A stretch of DNA of 64,000 nt from Sclerodactyla briareus (GCA_026419785.1 JAODTK010003843.1:62001-126000), one strand, 5' to 3'. Positions 22,690 through 35,878 are shown, numbered from the stretch's first letter. Notes: a model not told the origin generated them from the sequence alone. Numbers and translations are program-made.

Positions 22690-24514
22690 TTTGACAGAAA
22701 CCCCTACTTTTCAGTGATCAATTTCAAATCCTAAGGACGATATTGCAATGTCTTACCATATAAGTTTGTGGAAATGTGACTACAATAGCCTAAATTATAC
22801 AAATTAGACAATAATTCAACTTTCTGTTGCCCCTTTTCTCCCTTCATTATCTCAGACACAATTGTGAACACCACAATTATAATTCCTCGGAATTCAAAAA
22901 ACTTGAACATTTGATGAATCAACAGTGCTGGGAGCGAGTCCTCTCAAGTCCGAGTCCGAGTCCGAGTCACAGTGTCCGACGTCCGATGATCGGCTTCCGA
23001 GTCCGAGGCCGAGTCACAGTGTCAGAGTCCGATATAGAGTCCTCGACGAGTCCTTTTGAAAGTTGACTGTACACTATTTTACAAAAATTTAGGGCCAAAC
23101 TTAACACCGCTGTATGTTTGCTATATTATCGCAATGGTTTGAATGCACGGCTACTGATCGACAGTTTACGAATAACGAGAACTTACTTTAGAGTACTGGG
23201 CTGGGTATACCTCATGCATGGGCGTCAACAGGGGGGCGCCCCCCCCCCCCCACTTTTTGATTTGCTTCCCATTGACTTAAACATTTCACACAGTAAAATT
23301 TTGAAAATGTGGCCATATCCCCCCCCCCCCCCTCCCTCCACTTCGAGAGGGTTGGTTGGACGCTCATTACCTCATGAGAAGTGCTAATAACTGATATCAT
23401 AGGTTAATCATGTTAATCGATAGCTGAGATAGTTTAAGGGGCAATAATGGACTATACTTAATTTGGGCCGAAAGAGTTGTCTTGTAGACAAGGACTCCCT
23501 GGACGTTACAGGCACCATTTCCAATATGAAAAGACCAATATTAATTTGAAAATCAAATATCGATTGCCATGCATGACTAGGAATGAAAAGCATAGAGAAT
23601 GAAATTGCTCTCTTCCACATTCATCTACTTTTCTTTTATGGGAGCTTTTTTTCATAATTGAACCCTTCGATTCCCTCCTTGTAAATCACTCTTTACCAAT
23701 TCACATACTTATCAATCTATGACTACCTCACTAGTCGCTTATATATGGCATTGCAACATGAATATAAAATGAGGGACGCGGACGATCAAGAGATATCGAA
23801 AGTGTACTGCAAACGTTCGTGGGGGCAAAAGCAATTGCAACCCCAATGAATTATAGAGAATTACACCGCCTGCCCGGGTAAACTTCCGCCATAATCGATT
23901 TCACATTGATTTACCGTCGGCAGGAAAAGGAAAGTAGAATGCCCAATTGTCAGTTACGATTAAACGAATAGTGAGAAAGACATAGTTAAATGACAGCTGC
24001 AGGATGATTTATACAGGGTGGCTACTTAATAGCTGGAGAAACAACTGAATGCGTCAGTTTAAACCTGAAGTTCACAGGAATTTCGTTCAGAGGTATAGTC
24101 ATTTGAAGTTTGTGTATTGTGAAGCATGTGTATTGCGCAAGATCAAATGAATACCTCATGCAATAATAATTATCATACTTGCACAAACCTGCAAACATTT
24201 TTTGTTTTCTATTTGAAAATTCAACATCGTTTCACTTTCCGCAAAGCATTAAGGCTATGGGAGAGGATGCCTGTTAGTGGGTTGGTAGGGTTGATTGGTG
24301 ACGTTGGTGAGAGAAAGGCAACAATAGAACTTCTGCAAATGTTGATCATTCAAACAAAATGAAAAAATCAAAACATAACTTAATTTCTGTGTTGGTCCCA
24401 TGTGTGACGTCAATGCGTTATTGCGCAATCTGGACTTTCCTCCCTAATTCCTCTGCTTAATGCTCAAACTTGAAGGCCAATAACTCCACTAGGAACATCG
24501 TATCAGGAATCTAC
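22690..24514. other. Gene-free sequence
   Basis: C runs at 23230 and 23321, the GAGTCC repeat, otherwise unremarkable AT-rich DNA without recognised exons. Confidence 0.5.
22949..23055. repeat. Degenerate (GAGTCC)n hexamer repeat
   Basis: AGTCCGAGTCCGAGTCCGAG, then TCACAGTGTCCGACGTCCGA, and a second block GAGTCCGAGGCCGAGTCACA. Two sub-blocks share CCGAGTCACAGTGTC. Confidence 0.85.
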
Positions 24515-24835
24515 ATCAGTTCGGATACTCTTCATAGTTGTTTATATACTCCAACGGCATCACAATTGCATCTACCGATCGAGAGATTATTTTGTACACA
24601 AGCCCCGGCCAATTTTCATTGAAATGCAAATATGCAATGAGTATGGTCTTTCGGGCAAAAGTGGATTGCACGCGGCAACTACTCATAGCGCACCTCCACA
24701 AAAAAGTCCAGATGATGGCTCTTTCACGGTGAGGAGATATCGACCGCACATACGGGACAGACAGACAGACACACACTAACAAAGTGGACCACGATGTCTC
24801 TCCTTGAACAAAGTTCAGGCGAGACAAAAAATGTC
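24515..24835. repeat. Second copy of the GAACAAAGTTCAGGCGAGAC repeat
   Basis: CATAGTTGTTTATATACTCC, CCCCGGCCAATTTTCATTGA, GAGTATGGTCTTTCGGGC and the 3' end CCTTGAACAAAGTTCAGGCG then AGACAAAAAA match 49.6-49.88 kb. A 115-codon minus-strand frame over this copy is repeat-derived. Confidence 0.85.
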
Positions 24836-27267
24836 CTATCTCCGGGGTCATTCTAGTTAGCACTCCATAAGCCAGTTACAAACCCCTTACTGATATCGAT
24901 TAGGTTGGGAGATTTTGGTCTCAACAAATTCTTAGAAGACACAGCCATTTTGCCATGCCGTTCCCTATAAGCTTAAACGTGTACAATATGGTTAGCCATC
25001 CCATGCCGTGTTCGTGTTGGCCCACTGTCTTCAGGTGCCCGGTGTTTCCGAAGCCAAAGCTGCAAAGACCAGTACAAAAAGTGTCAATCGTTAGGGGTTT
25101 AAGGGGAGAAACAAATTATGAGTTGCCTCATGCGTAGAATGTATTGACGATAAAACATTCATGGACCTTATAGGCCATGGGTATGTTAACAGGGAAGTTA
25201 TTGGGCATAATAGGAGAAGTTACGGAAATTTTGGGATAGTGTGGCCTATCAATCACCATGTAATCATTCCCCATAAGTCACGCACATGTTAATAATTCTG
25301 TGGACAACTGTTAATCTGTAATGTGGCTTGTCAGTCAGAGCGCCATTCAGGCCCCGTAATCAAATCATATGGAACTAAGATCATGTTAAATCTGCAGTGA
25401 GCAACTGAGCGACGTCATGATTCTCTCTGCCTCATTAGTCTGTTGCCCTTTTTCTGTATGATCAGGTTGTATGAAACTTGGCGGTGGCGACCCCCGCTGA
25501 GGCCTCGTCAGGACAGGTGTTTGTATTTCCCGTGGTGTGTTGAGATTACAATGAAATAAAAAACAGCCTCTTATTGAGCTCATCTTGTGAGAGAGATTCG
25601 TTTTGATAGCAATTCCCATTTTTCAAGACAGTTTCGAGGACAGTTGTCTGTAATGGATAAATTAATTTTTGTGCGCAAATGTTACAGCTTGTATTCAGTC
25701 CCAGCACATAGTACCCGATAAAGGTCAATGCTAGTGAGGACATTTACGAAAGTGAAGCTTGTTTGTTTGATGGTCTGAGAGGGAAGCTTACAATTCTTAC
25801 CCGGTTGAAATTTTTAACATTTTTGAATACATTCAGCCGCGTCAGTCTCGGATGGTGCGGCCTTGGCCTTGACGCGAGCGAGATGCGTCGGCCTCGACTA
25901 CAACATGGTAAATTTACAAAGGACATTTCATTATACCTGTTCAGAATCTCCAAAAATTATACTGCAGGAAATCGCCTGGACAGCTTTCTAAAAAAGCCAG
26001 TTGTTGGTAGGGGCCAGCATTAAGGGTCTAGACTCATAGTGGGGCTTTCTTAAGTCCAAGTCTTCCAGCGCGATTCCGGTTAAGTTTAAATTTGAAGTCT
26101 TTCAGACTCTTTCAGACGGCTGTTTTCGAGGGGTTTCATGTCTGTTCCCTTGCCTTCAACTTGATGTACCCTTGGATTCTCCAGCTGTTGTATGTAGTAT
26201 ACAAAATGTCATTTTATTTCACGTTCATACCTCAGTGACTTCGCCTATGGTTCAACTTATGTGTTGATGCCCTAGATCTTTCTCCGGTTTTTGTTGTATT
26301 GTAGTCAGTACAAGGGACACAGTTTATTTCCACCTGTTTGTCCCGAAGGGCCAGTGAGATATGGTAGTCAGTTCCCAATTCACCTATATTTACTGTTGCT
26401 GGTTGTCATAGCAAGTTGCTATGGTTAAAATAGTGGTTGTCGGACTATCCACTGAGAGGTACCCATTGTGTTGGTGATTCCAGCTTGTGATGTGGCCCCC
26501 CTCGACAGTGTCCGTTGTGGTGTGCCTTTCCGTCAGATTATTGATGGTTTTCATAATCATCTCCACTTTGGGAGTGGCCCGTTACAGAGTAAATTTTTCA
26601 CACACCTGAGTAGTCACGAACCCCTTTTTCTCTCAAAATTAGGCAGAAACTATCAAAATTGTGAATTGGGGGGGGGGGGGGGAAAAATTTGGAACAATTT
26701 TTTAATTCAATTGTTATTCTTTACTATTTTTCAAGAAATTGCCCGATTCCAATTAGCTGAATGATTTCAACTGTTTTAGTATTACAGAGAAAGTCACAAA
26801 TGAAATAATTTCATGGCGCAATCAGCCAAAAAATACCAGATGTGAAATTTTTGGATTACCCGTTGGGACTGAGTTTCATACCTCTTTCCTGCCGTGGTCA
26901 ACTTGTGGACCCTGGCTCGGTCAGTAGTGGGCACTGGGTGGTATATTCCACTCCAGGCTATGTAGGGCACCACACACAGTGATTAATTATAGTGTTAGAG
27001 GTTTTCACTCTGACTTGGTAATTCTTCCAGCAGTAGTCAGTCAGATGTTCTCACCATTTCAAGATAATGCCAATCCTGACAATTGAACTCACTAAACGAG
27101 GAGTGCATTTGTATAAAATAATATTAATGATCATGTCAGTACAATTCACTATGAAAACATGCAAAAATACCAATAGTGTTCTCATTATAGTCAGGGGTGT
27201 AGTGCTTATGCGTTGTCTCCCAGGTGGTCCACAGACAGGAGCAGATTGTGATAGGTAATCCAGACAC
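24836..27267. other. Gene-free sequence
   Basis: 24853-24897 shares CTAGTTAGCACTCCAT and CCCTTACTGAT with 20450-20495. A CpG-rich patch lies at 25830-25905 (CGCGTCAGTCTCGGATGGTG, GACGCGAGCGAGATGCGTCG) just before a possible donor ATG|gtaaat; no further support for an exon. Confidence 0.45.
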
Positions 27268-27411
27268 CCTAATTTTGGGACACAAGTCTAGAGCCTTATC
27301 CATATGGTATAGGGCATCCTCAAAATGGTTCAAATCAGCCGATTGCTTGTTAACGTTATCTACCATTTGTTGTACTGTATAAACATGTGTTCTCACTCGC
27401 ATCACAGGCAC
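27268..27411 (-). CDS. Isolated TPR-type exon, possibly DNAJC7-like
   Basis: Seen: an open frame with D-N-V-N-K-Q-S-A-D-L followed by FEDALYHMDKALDLCPKI, which fits the tetratricopeptide pattern (A at position 8, A-L at 20-21, P at 32). Acceptors are possible at tctgttgag (27412) or atgtttatacag (27375). The donor near 27267 (AGG|gtgtct) is poor. Known: DNAJC7, an HSP70/HSP90 co-chaperone, has a similar stretch before its second TPR block. Inference: an exon of a TPR co-chaperone-like gene on the minus strand. No flanking exons were recognised, so a lone chance match or pseudogene fragment is possible. Confidence 0.4.
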
Positions 27412-30400
27412 CTCAACAGAATAAAAGACAATGATAGAAAAAAAGTCGAAATTCTTTTGGGAATCAATAGATTTGAAGGAATCTAATCTTTACCAGAACT
27501 GACGAAAAAAAATTACTGTTTTTACCTAAATCTCACAATCATTGATTCTATGTTACAAATGCAATGACTGTATCTGTAATACAAATGTGCCAGGGATAAA
27601 ATGTGCCTAGTCAGCTGTGCCTTACCACAATAGGAGGAATATAATATCAACGACAAAAATTTATTATTTTACAGGGTTAATAAAAAGTGGGATACCCACA
27701 GAGCAATTTCCACACAGCTGTGTCTCTGGCATAGCACGGATGTACGCCCAGTGCGAGAGTAACACTGATATACAATCAATTCCACTATGAAGAAAACCTT
27801 CTGACATCTCTTGCTTGGACAAAGTGGGTTCCTTGGATTCTCCAATGCAAAGACATTGTTGGACAGTCAACAATCCCAGTCATAAGGGATATCCTTTACC
27901 GTCATATTGCCTCCACTGACAGGGACCCATGACTATAGGTCAGAAGCAGAGGGAACGCTATAGACAATGCACCCAAATACCAATTCCCCAACCCCTATCC
28001 CAATGGTGAGGAAACAGGACCACCACAAGTATTACTGTAATAGTCCCAAACCTTCCATAGGTATGCTTTATGACTGTTTATTCAGAGAGAGAGTCAACTG
28101 TGCGTAAAATGTTCAAATCCTAATAACAGCGCCTTAACAGTGGGAGGGTTGGTGGCAAAGTTCACCAAAACACGCGGTGTTACATAAATGTAGTGTTTTA
28201 ATGAAGTTCTACCCCTACTCAGTAGGAGCCTTTCCGACGGGCTGTGGGAATAATTGTGGGCAGATTTACAATCCCCAGCCCCAAACCTGCCCCATGGTAG
28301 GCGAGACTTTAGAGACTTGTGTTTTACAAGGAGGTGGGTGAGTAGGAATACAGTGTTCTTCAGTCGAATGATAATATGTTACACGGACCTGTGGATTAAT
28401 TACCAATGCATACGCTCATGTCAGACTGGGGACTCCAATCAACTGTTTATCAACACACCTGTCACCTAATTCTTAGTTTGACCCAGATCATGTTGAGTGT
28501 CAGATTCTCCCTCCCGCCCCAGTACTTGTTTTAGTTTGGTATATTGCAGGTCTCCCAATTGACTGAGGACAGAGGATGGCACAACTGATGCCTTATTTTG
28601 AGGGATTATAATGTTATGTCAAGATATGAGTGCCATTTCAAATCTGTTCCAGTATAACATTTTAATTGACATATGGTTTCAAAACCCCTAATTGCTTCTG
28701 CAGGAATTGGAGTTCAGGCAAATTTATAGCCGACTACTGAAAATGTTTATCTGAAGATCTGATGTCTGTGAAAAAGGAGCAAACACCTGTGTTCATACCT
28801 TAGTTTAGCACCTATTCTGTAAAAAAAAAAAGCTTCAGGAAAGGAATCTGCGTAATTGGAGACTACCCCTACTGACCATTATGGTACTTAAATATAGAGG
28901 GAGGACAAGAAGAAACATATCAATAAAGTTTTTAGTAGTTAATCACCATATTTTCTAGTTGTGTGATGATGTGACATTCCTCTTGAAGTGTATTTTTAAT
29001 AGCCTCCATGCTCCCATTTCTTTCGAGGTGGTGGCCAGCACACCTAGAAAATTACTTAAACAAGAGACCATCTTTAAGGCACTTAAAAAACCCGGAAGTG
29101 TTATGTGCTCACGCATTTTAACGAAACACAATGTATGTATCCATTTTCATGCTTGGGAGGCTACATTTAGGAGCCTCATTCTCAACAATCACACTATGCG
29201 AACATTGTATAGTTTAAAGTAGAAGGTACATGAACGGTTTTTGTGCAGGTGGTGTTCTATTGTGCCAGCTATTGATAATCTTCAATCAACTGGAAATCCA
29301 CAAACAATGAATCAACAACAGTCATTCATATTACCAGCTGGTTATTGAACTTCAGAGAATTTTTACTAAAAAAAAGGCATTGCGAGGGGAGGAATTTGGT
29401 ATTTTGCTAGGATGGCCAAACCAACACCAGCAAACCAGGCTCACACAGTCTTGCTACACAACACAAACTCCACTGTCAATTGAATTATAACTCCCAAATT
29501 GCCTCAATAGCTCAATTGCTGAGCTCAGGGCCCAAACAAAGATTAAGTTCTTTTGAATCAATGCGCTACTGTGTGCCGTGGAAAGTCAAAGTTCCGTATA
29601 GTTTAAACAGAGTCTATTGATCTGCCGCATTCTTTTCCACACCATCGATTGCGATTAGCCAAATGTGAAGTTCAAAACAGGACAGTCACCTGTTTGCTGC
29701 CCAAGAATTCATTTTGGTATGGATAGAACTTGCTTCCCAAGGGATGAAAGAAGTTGTCAAAGGAGCACAATTTACATGATGTTCACTCTTCACAATCCTG
29801 TGTAACTGCTTGTGGTGAATTACTGAACTCAACCTTGATGTGTGTCGGTTCCAATTAACATGCCAAACATGTTTTTTCCCATATTCATGCTATAACCATG
29901 GGACATACAAAGTGAAGGGAAATGCTTGCTGTCAATGTACTTTCTGGTGATTTTCAAGCCACCATAATTTTTTGCAGAGGGTTTTCTTGCCCTTGGTCTG
30001 AGGTGGTGCTAGTTCAGAGGGGGGGGGGGGGGGAGGAGAGGGGGAGAGCAGTCAGTTTCACACCAATGTCATAGAAGATTTGATACCGAGATAAAAGGGT
30101 GCATTATTACCTGGGACCAGTATAGGGTGAGCAGGCTTTCCGTATTAGTTGTGAGGCGGCTATACTCATTGCCTGTTCGCTGGTTTATGGGCATCTGGAT
30201 ATCATATTCTGTCCTATCGCACAGTGATGGTTAGAGTGTTTTCACAAAAATATTCTGTGAATCTGTGAAATTCAATGAGTATGACAATATCATACTCATT
30301 AAACATTATGAGTTACACGGGGAACTCTGATAGAATTGTTAAACTTAAAACTAGGTTTCAATGAGAAAAACGATGCTGGTCAATTGACAAAACTTAGTGC

Positions 30401-32389
30401 ACATTGTAGAAAGAACAAGGAGTTATCTATGATATGAACATTACTGACGGAACTGTTGCAGGAAATTGTAATGCATCATATTCAATGTGCCGAGAGAGGT
30501 CTGAAATTCAATAATTCAAAATGATTATCCATGATAAAATAAGAACATGGTTTACATCATAACAACTACTGATAATGGAACTACATATCGACAGTTATAA
30601 TGAAATGTTGATATTAGTTCTAAATAATGCATTACAAGGTTTGAACCAATGTAAGATCAGGTTCTTAACAAGTGAAAAATGTATTGGGCTGAGACAAGTT
30701 ATGTGTCCTCAAGAATAACTGACTGATAGAACAAGCGTTCAGCATTTACCTTCATCATTTCTGTTCAGTACCAAAACCAAATAGGGCCTTTGGAATGCAG
30801 GTCTGTTTGGTATACATGTTATCATCGGCAAGCCCATGAAGAGTTAGGTATAGCAGTGCATGCTAGCTTACATAGCATGATTTGAAAAAGTAATTTAGTT
30901 TAGTTTTTACACGTTGCACATTTCGAAAATTTCAGTCAGAAATCCCAGTGGTTTATACATACCAGAGGCATTCACATATGGCTAGGCAGCAAGGTAGTCA
31001 ATGGATTCTTTTGAGAAGAAGAAACCTTGCCTCAACCCACCTTTCGGCAAAACTTTCGACTAGACTCCTAACCCTTCTCACCCATAACAACTAAGGACTT
31101 TAATTGAACATATAAAGAAGATGACACCATAACTACTTACTGTTCATCGTACTAACACTGTTATCAACAGTTAATCAACCTACCTACATGGCTCCGAACC
31201 CGTCCCGGTCATCAAGTCAAACAATTCTGCCTCGTTTGCATTCGTTACAAAAATTATCCGAATTCTCAGTAATAATAACAAACGGTTACATGGTAGAGTT
31301 TGATATTGGCGCAATGAGGAAAGATGACTGGCTTTTTATTAGATTTCCATTGAATGGCCCCAGGGAAGCAGCCGAGGATTCAAATAAAAAAAATCTAGAA
31401 ACATCAATGGCACATTACATTAGAGCCATCCTGGTAACATGAGAGGAGCAATGAACTCCTGAAAACAACACAGAGCGTAGCTAATTGGATTCCCAGTAAA
31501 TAGCCTCGGGCATTGGCACATCACGAAAACACGATCCAGACCTAGACAAAGAACCTCTGAACTTTTGCACAGTCTTTACAACATGATCTTCCAAAATATC
31601 TCAATCTTAGGCAAAAAAGGAAGAGAAAGATGTCACGATACATTGAGCAAAACCCAGTATCAGAAGGTACACCACGTACAGGGTGGTGGTAGTCCTTCTT
31701 TTAACTAGCACTGAATGGGTCGGTTTACAGAGTTCAACTATAATACAAAGAGAATATGATGACATTACGGGGTCCAGAGGTCAATGGAGGAGTATGGACA
31801 AAGGTAGTGAATGAGGACGTTTACAAAAAATTTTGTTCACTGGGACAAAATTTTATATCCTCCTATCATATTTACCCCATTATTGGGGCAATGAATCATC
31901 AAAGAATGGGGATCACATGATTCAGTTATTGTAGACGTGGTGGATGACACTTCAAGGGAAAACCGGCTGGGTAATACTGGTGAATACCTGCAAGTGGCAA
32001 TTAACCTCAATAAAGAACATAGGAAGGCCCTTAAGTATAGTATTCTCCTACTATGGGCTGCATTTTGTTACTAGATATTCATACCATGATGCTAGTTTAT
32101 GCAGTGGATCAGGGGGGCTCCATAGTGGTGTGGATTAGCAGAGAACAAGCTGATCCGAATGACACATGGAATGATCCGAATGTGTCCTGGGCCATTGACA
32201 CATCAGTAACTGTCATACAGTGCTGACAAGAACGGGGCTATTAAGTATTCTTATTAGCATCCACATCATTACGGGCATAGGAAACCCATACTCTACCACA
32301 TCATAACCCCGCATCCAAATGCCAACTGATGGTGGAGACTGGCTTCATACTTTATCCCCGCAACTGTGAAGTGTCAGGGATAGTATGGT
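27412..32389. other. Gene-free sequence
   Basis: Looked at for exons upstream of the TPR-type exon; none recognised. A G run at 30019. Mostly unique-looking AT-rich DNA. Confidence 0.45.
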
Positions 32390-32580
32390 TTTTGTGGGGG
32401 GTGTAGCCGCCGTCTCCCACCGCCTTCGGAAACTTTATGCGTTAGCGCAATAACTCTTTAACCTTTAATCCGATCGATCTGAAACTTGTAACATTCCGTC
32501 CTGTAAAATCTCGGAATGAGTTCGAAAGTGGAGCATCGTTGCATGTTGTTGTCCTCTATTTTGCAGTTTTAACACTAAAA
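32390..32580. repeat. Third copy of the terminal segment, reverse orientation
   Basis: GCCGCCGTCTCCCACCGCC, CGGAAACTTTATGCGTTAGC, CTTTAACCTTTAATCCGATC and GAAACTTGTAACATTCCGTC match the 19.5-kb copy with small indels. The copy is short; no TGACCT body is attached on the downstream side. Confidence 0.7.
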
Positions 32581-33724
32581 TACCCTCAAATGACATTGTT
32601 GACCGGGAGAGACAAACAACCACAATATCACACCAGGGAAGCATCTATTATCAATACAGTGCATAGGAAAGCACCACTCATTTAGGCATCCTATATCCCA
32701 AACCCGAAGGGAGGGGACTGCTAAATAATTCGAATGTATCCCCTCAAATTATGACATTTTCAACTGAGATAAAAATGACATCAACAATCCCTATTGATAG
32801 AGAGATGATTGCCAGCAGGATTCCTATGGCCAATTACAATCAGGTAACCTGTCGTATCGCTAACACCTTTGCTATTAGTATTCCTCCCTCACAGTGTAAT
32901 CCTACAAAGCCCAGGGAGCATCCATCATCATTATATGGGTGGGTAGGAAAAACACCACTAATAATCTGCATCCTAATCCCAAACCAAAGAGAAGAGACTG
33001 CTCAATAATCTTGATGTTTCTCCCCTACACATTCGGACTTTTTAATAACCAAGATGAAAAACAATAATATCAACAGATCCCCATTGATAGAGAATGAATT
33101 CCGTTTCATAAGAAATTGACTATCAACCATACAAGAACGATTCTCCACAGCAAAATCCCTTGGTCATGTGGTGCAATCTTACAACAAACCAAATCAACAA
33201 ACTGTGTAGTTGGTGCAAGATACCATCTTCCCCAAAATGGACCGTTTTGCATGTACATGTGTGGCTGCAATTACTCTATGAGGACATCATGCATGTATTA
33301 TAAGCTGTCATGTAACACCCCTGCACTCCTTCGCATAAGCAAAACCTGACATCGCTCAAATAATCATATCATCTCATACATAGTCTCCTTTCTTCTCATC
33401 CCCAAGCCTCCGTTGGAGGACAAACCACAGCAACATGACCTAGAGTCAGCTGATAACACGTATACATGCAAGAAGGTCCTCTAATCCTGTTCATCAATCT
33501 GACCCTAAAGTGCATCTCGTCAACTCCTGTAAAATCAATAAAACAAAAACAACAAAACAAAGCTTCTGCCAGTAAAACTTCGGTAAGTGGTACAATAATA
33601 GGCAAAGCTTTTCAAAAATCTTATCTGTTAAACATGTTGTTCCGCGTCCCGCCTCGAATGTCCTCCAAGACGACGGGTGACACAGGCACATAGAGTGGGG
33701 GCGTGGCTTCTGGATGACCACTGA
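32581..33724. other. Downstream flank or 3' UTR of the B56 gene
   Basis: The 3' UTR should extend leftward from 33724. No strong minus-strand AATAAA was seen close by; ATTAAA (reverse complement at about 33039) is a weak candidate. Confidence 0.4.
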
Positions 33725-33877
33725 TCAGCTGTTGGTCCGGGCGATGAACCGAAGGTACTCTCTCCGATCTCTTGTGGGTAGTCAAAGCCCTCATAGTCTG
33801 GGCGTCGTTGTTGAAGCTCCAGATTTCCGTCGCATCAGGGGCTTTGGTCCTTTCTTCTCCTCTGGGTTGATATTCTT
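33725..33877 (-). CDS. PPP2R5: PP2A B56 subunit, C-terminal exon
   Basis: Seen: acceptor gaagaatag (or tgcag eight bases upstream, which would put a stop in frame). It reads KNINPEEKKGPKPLMRRKS, then, after indels around GGAGCTTCAACAACGAC, E-L-P-Q, then DAQTMRALTTHKRSER. Known: vertebrate B56 delta and gamma end with R-R-K-S-E-L-P-Q-D-x-x-T-x-x-A-L-x-x-H-K-R, so the identity is firm. After E-R, removing one G gives a short tail ending at TGA (33725-33727). Without that change the frame runs on to a TAA near 33626. Which stop is used is undecided. No clear polyadenylation signal was seen just downstream. Confidence 0.88.
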
Positions 33878-34699
33878 CTATTCTTCTGCATGGATTGAGA
33901 ATAGAAGGTAATGTTAACGCGTGTTAGTGCTAAGGGGTGGGGAGTCAGCAGGGTTCCTGCATTCCACGAGAAAGAAATTTCTGATAATTTTCCATATTAA
34001 ATTTTAGAATTCCAGGATGAAAACGTTTACTTGTTTCCAGTCTCTGGAAAGCCACCTTAGCCGATCAATTCTCCTATGCCTGTCTTTGGCCAATAAAATG
34101 CCAGGATTTTTTCCAGGATTTTGAGCATTTCACCCCAAATTCTCTACTTTTCAAGGACTCAAAGCATTTTCCCCCCTTCAAATTCCATGACTTTCCCAGG
34201 TTTTCCAGGTGATGAAGCCTGGGAACCCCGAGTCGGGTTCCATACACGAAATGTTGTAGGAGAGGAATCCCTTCATTTTTTGAAGCATCTCAACATGATG
34301 CCAATGGGAAATCTCTCGTGCACTCGTGGATCCCCTCGCACTACCACTAGCAACTATCACTATGTTCAAGCAAGGTGTCCATAGTCATATTGACACATAA
34401 CATAACAAAATGACTTGTTGTGCATCAGATCTATAACAAGCGAGTTCTAGAGACACTAGATTCACACAATCCAGGTTGCGTGAGAATTGTCCGATGCCAT
34501 TGTTCTGTCTCTGGAATCTCTCAAGAATAGTCATGTTGCTAATGAAAACCTGCCCAATAACTGCCTGCTTGTTGGTTCTCTGTCATTTCTGAGGTGATGC
34601 TTCCTTCATAGAATCACATGAATATTCAATTATTATTATTTTGTTAGGGATATAAAAATTATTAATGTCGTAATGTTCACTAGACTAGTGTTGGTATTG

Positions 34700-35215
34700 A
34701 TCTAGTTCCGTCCAGTTCTGGTTGTTCCCGCCCCTCCTTCAGTAGGTTGTTCCTCAACTATTTCCAGTCTGACTTGTTGAGAACATTCTTTCTTTCAGTT
34801 TACAGATTGACGATCCGAGGATGAGGATCCGTTTGACGGGGAAAACCCTCTGTCCATTTCTGTACAGCTGAGGGAATGATCCCGTTAAGATTCTGTCTGT
34901 TATGTCTCTATTCCGTCACCACTGTCAATTTTGTCAACACAATGGAAGCATTCGGTCAGTCTGACATAACCATTCTGTTTGATGATGTTGTTCCACCAAG
35001 ATCCCGTCATTTCCGTCAACTGACAGAACACTTCCGTCAAGCTCCTGTCCGTTCGGTTGAGACCATGCTGTCAAAGTCCCACCAATATAAAACATGCTTC
35101 AAATTGACAGGGCCATGGCCGTCTTCAGGCCGTTCTACATGGCACCAGCTTCCGTCACACCCGCCTGTTTCAAGTTCCATCAGTCCCTGACGATGCCGCT
35201 GGGAGCTGACAGAAC
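34700..35215. repeat. Degenerate CCGTC/GTTGA minisatellite-like region
   Basis: Short motifs TTCCGTCA, TTCTGTC, GTCAACTGACAGAAC and GTTGAGAAC/GTTGAGACC recur at irregular 15-30-bp intervals for about 500 bp. The frames open here on both strands (34876-35190, 35037-35219) probably reflect the repeat. It lies in the last B56 intron. Confidence 0.5.
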
Positions 35216-35602
35216 CCAAGTGGGTGGTTGGCTAACTCTACAAAACTATGAACTGGAATTGCCATTTTTAGAGTTTTTAGTTATAATGATGTTTTGATGG
35301 CCTAGATAGTGGCAGTTGAAATGTAACTGTTAAATTAGGTGAAATACCTAGTGCACTATCCCAATAGGATGATGAGGAAACAAGCACCCAGCTGGAAGGA
35401 ATTATAAATGGGACCAAGGTATCTCCAACCGCTTGTAATATTAGGTGACATGATTTGCTAAAACATTCAGAATTTTTTTCACATGAAAGCCCTAAGACCT
35501 GACTGTACTTGCATTGCGCTGTTTTATTCCATTGGCAGTTGAAATCATATCAACGACCTAGATGTGACTGTTCATATACATGGGGATCCAGAATGCACTT
35601 AC

Positions 35603-35878
35603 AATTCTTAATATAGCCACCATCTTTGGGGAGCGTAAATGGGGTCGTCGGCATCTTCCATACGGTCATTGATGTCCCATCTCCACTCTCAGTGATAGGT
35701 CCACATCAAGCTCATTCGTCAGCTTCTCATAACTGTTGAGGACAGATGGAGACATCCATCAGTGGGTCTGTGGTAAACGTTGCGGTGCCCGCAACCGGTG
35801 GACGTGGCCCAATCATGGGCATTACACAGCCCCAGTGGTTGCGTAAAGAGAGGCCTCGAAGGTGGGGGACCGAGCTTT
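35603..35878 (-). CDS. PPP2R5: PP2A B56 subunit, unusual C-terminal linker exon
   Basis: Seen: acceptor aaatccctgcag, donor AGAATT|gtaagt, 276 nt. It starts in phase 0 with KARSPTFEASLYATTGAV. After one missing G it reads MPMIGPRPPVAGTATFTTDP. After another it reads SVLNSYEKLTNELDVDLS. A further shift gives SGDGTSMTVWKMPTTPF. The last frame is uncertain. Inference: it sits between the end of the B56 core and the RRKS tail, where family members are variable and alternatively spliced, so it is assigned to this gene by strand, order and phase and not by similarity. It could instead be an optional exon. Confidence 0.65.

Noticed and set aside
24516-24863. 115-codon minus-strand frame
   Set aside because: Overlaps a dispersed repeat with a colinear copy at 49.6 kb.
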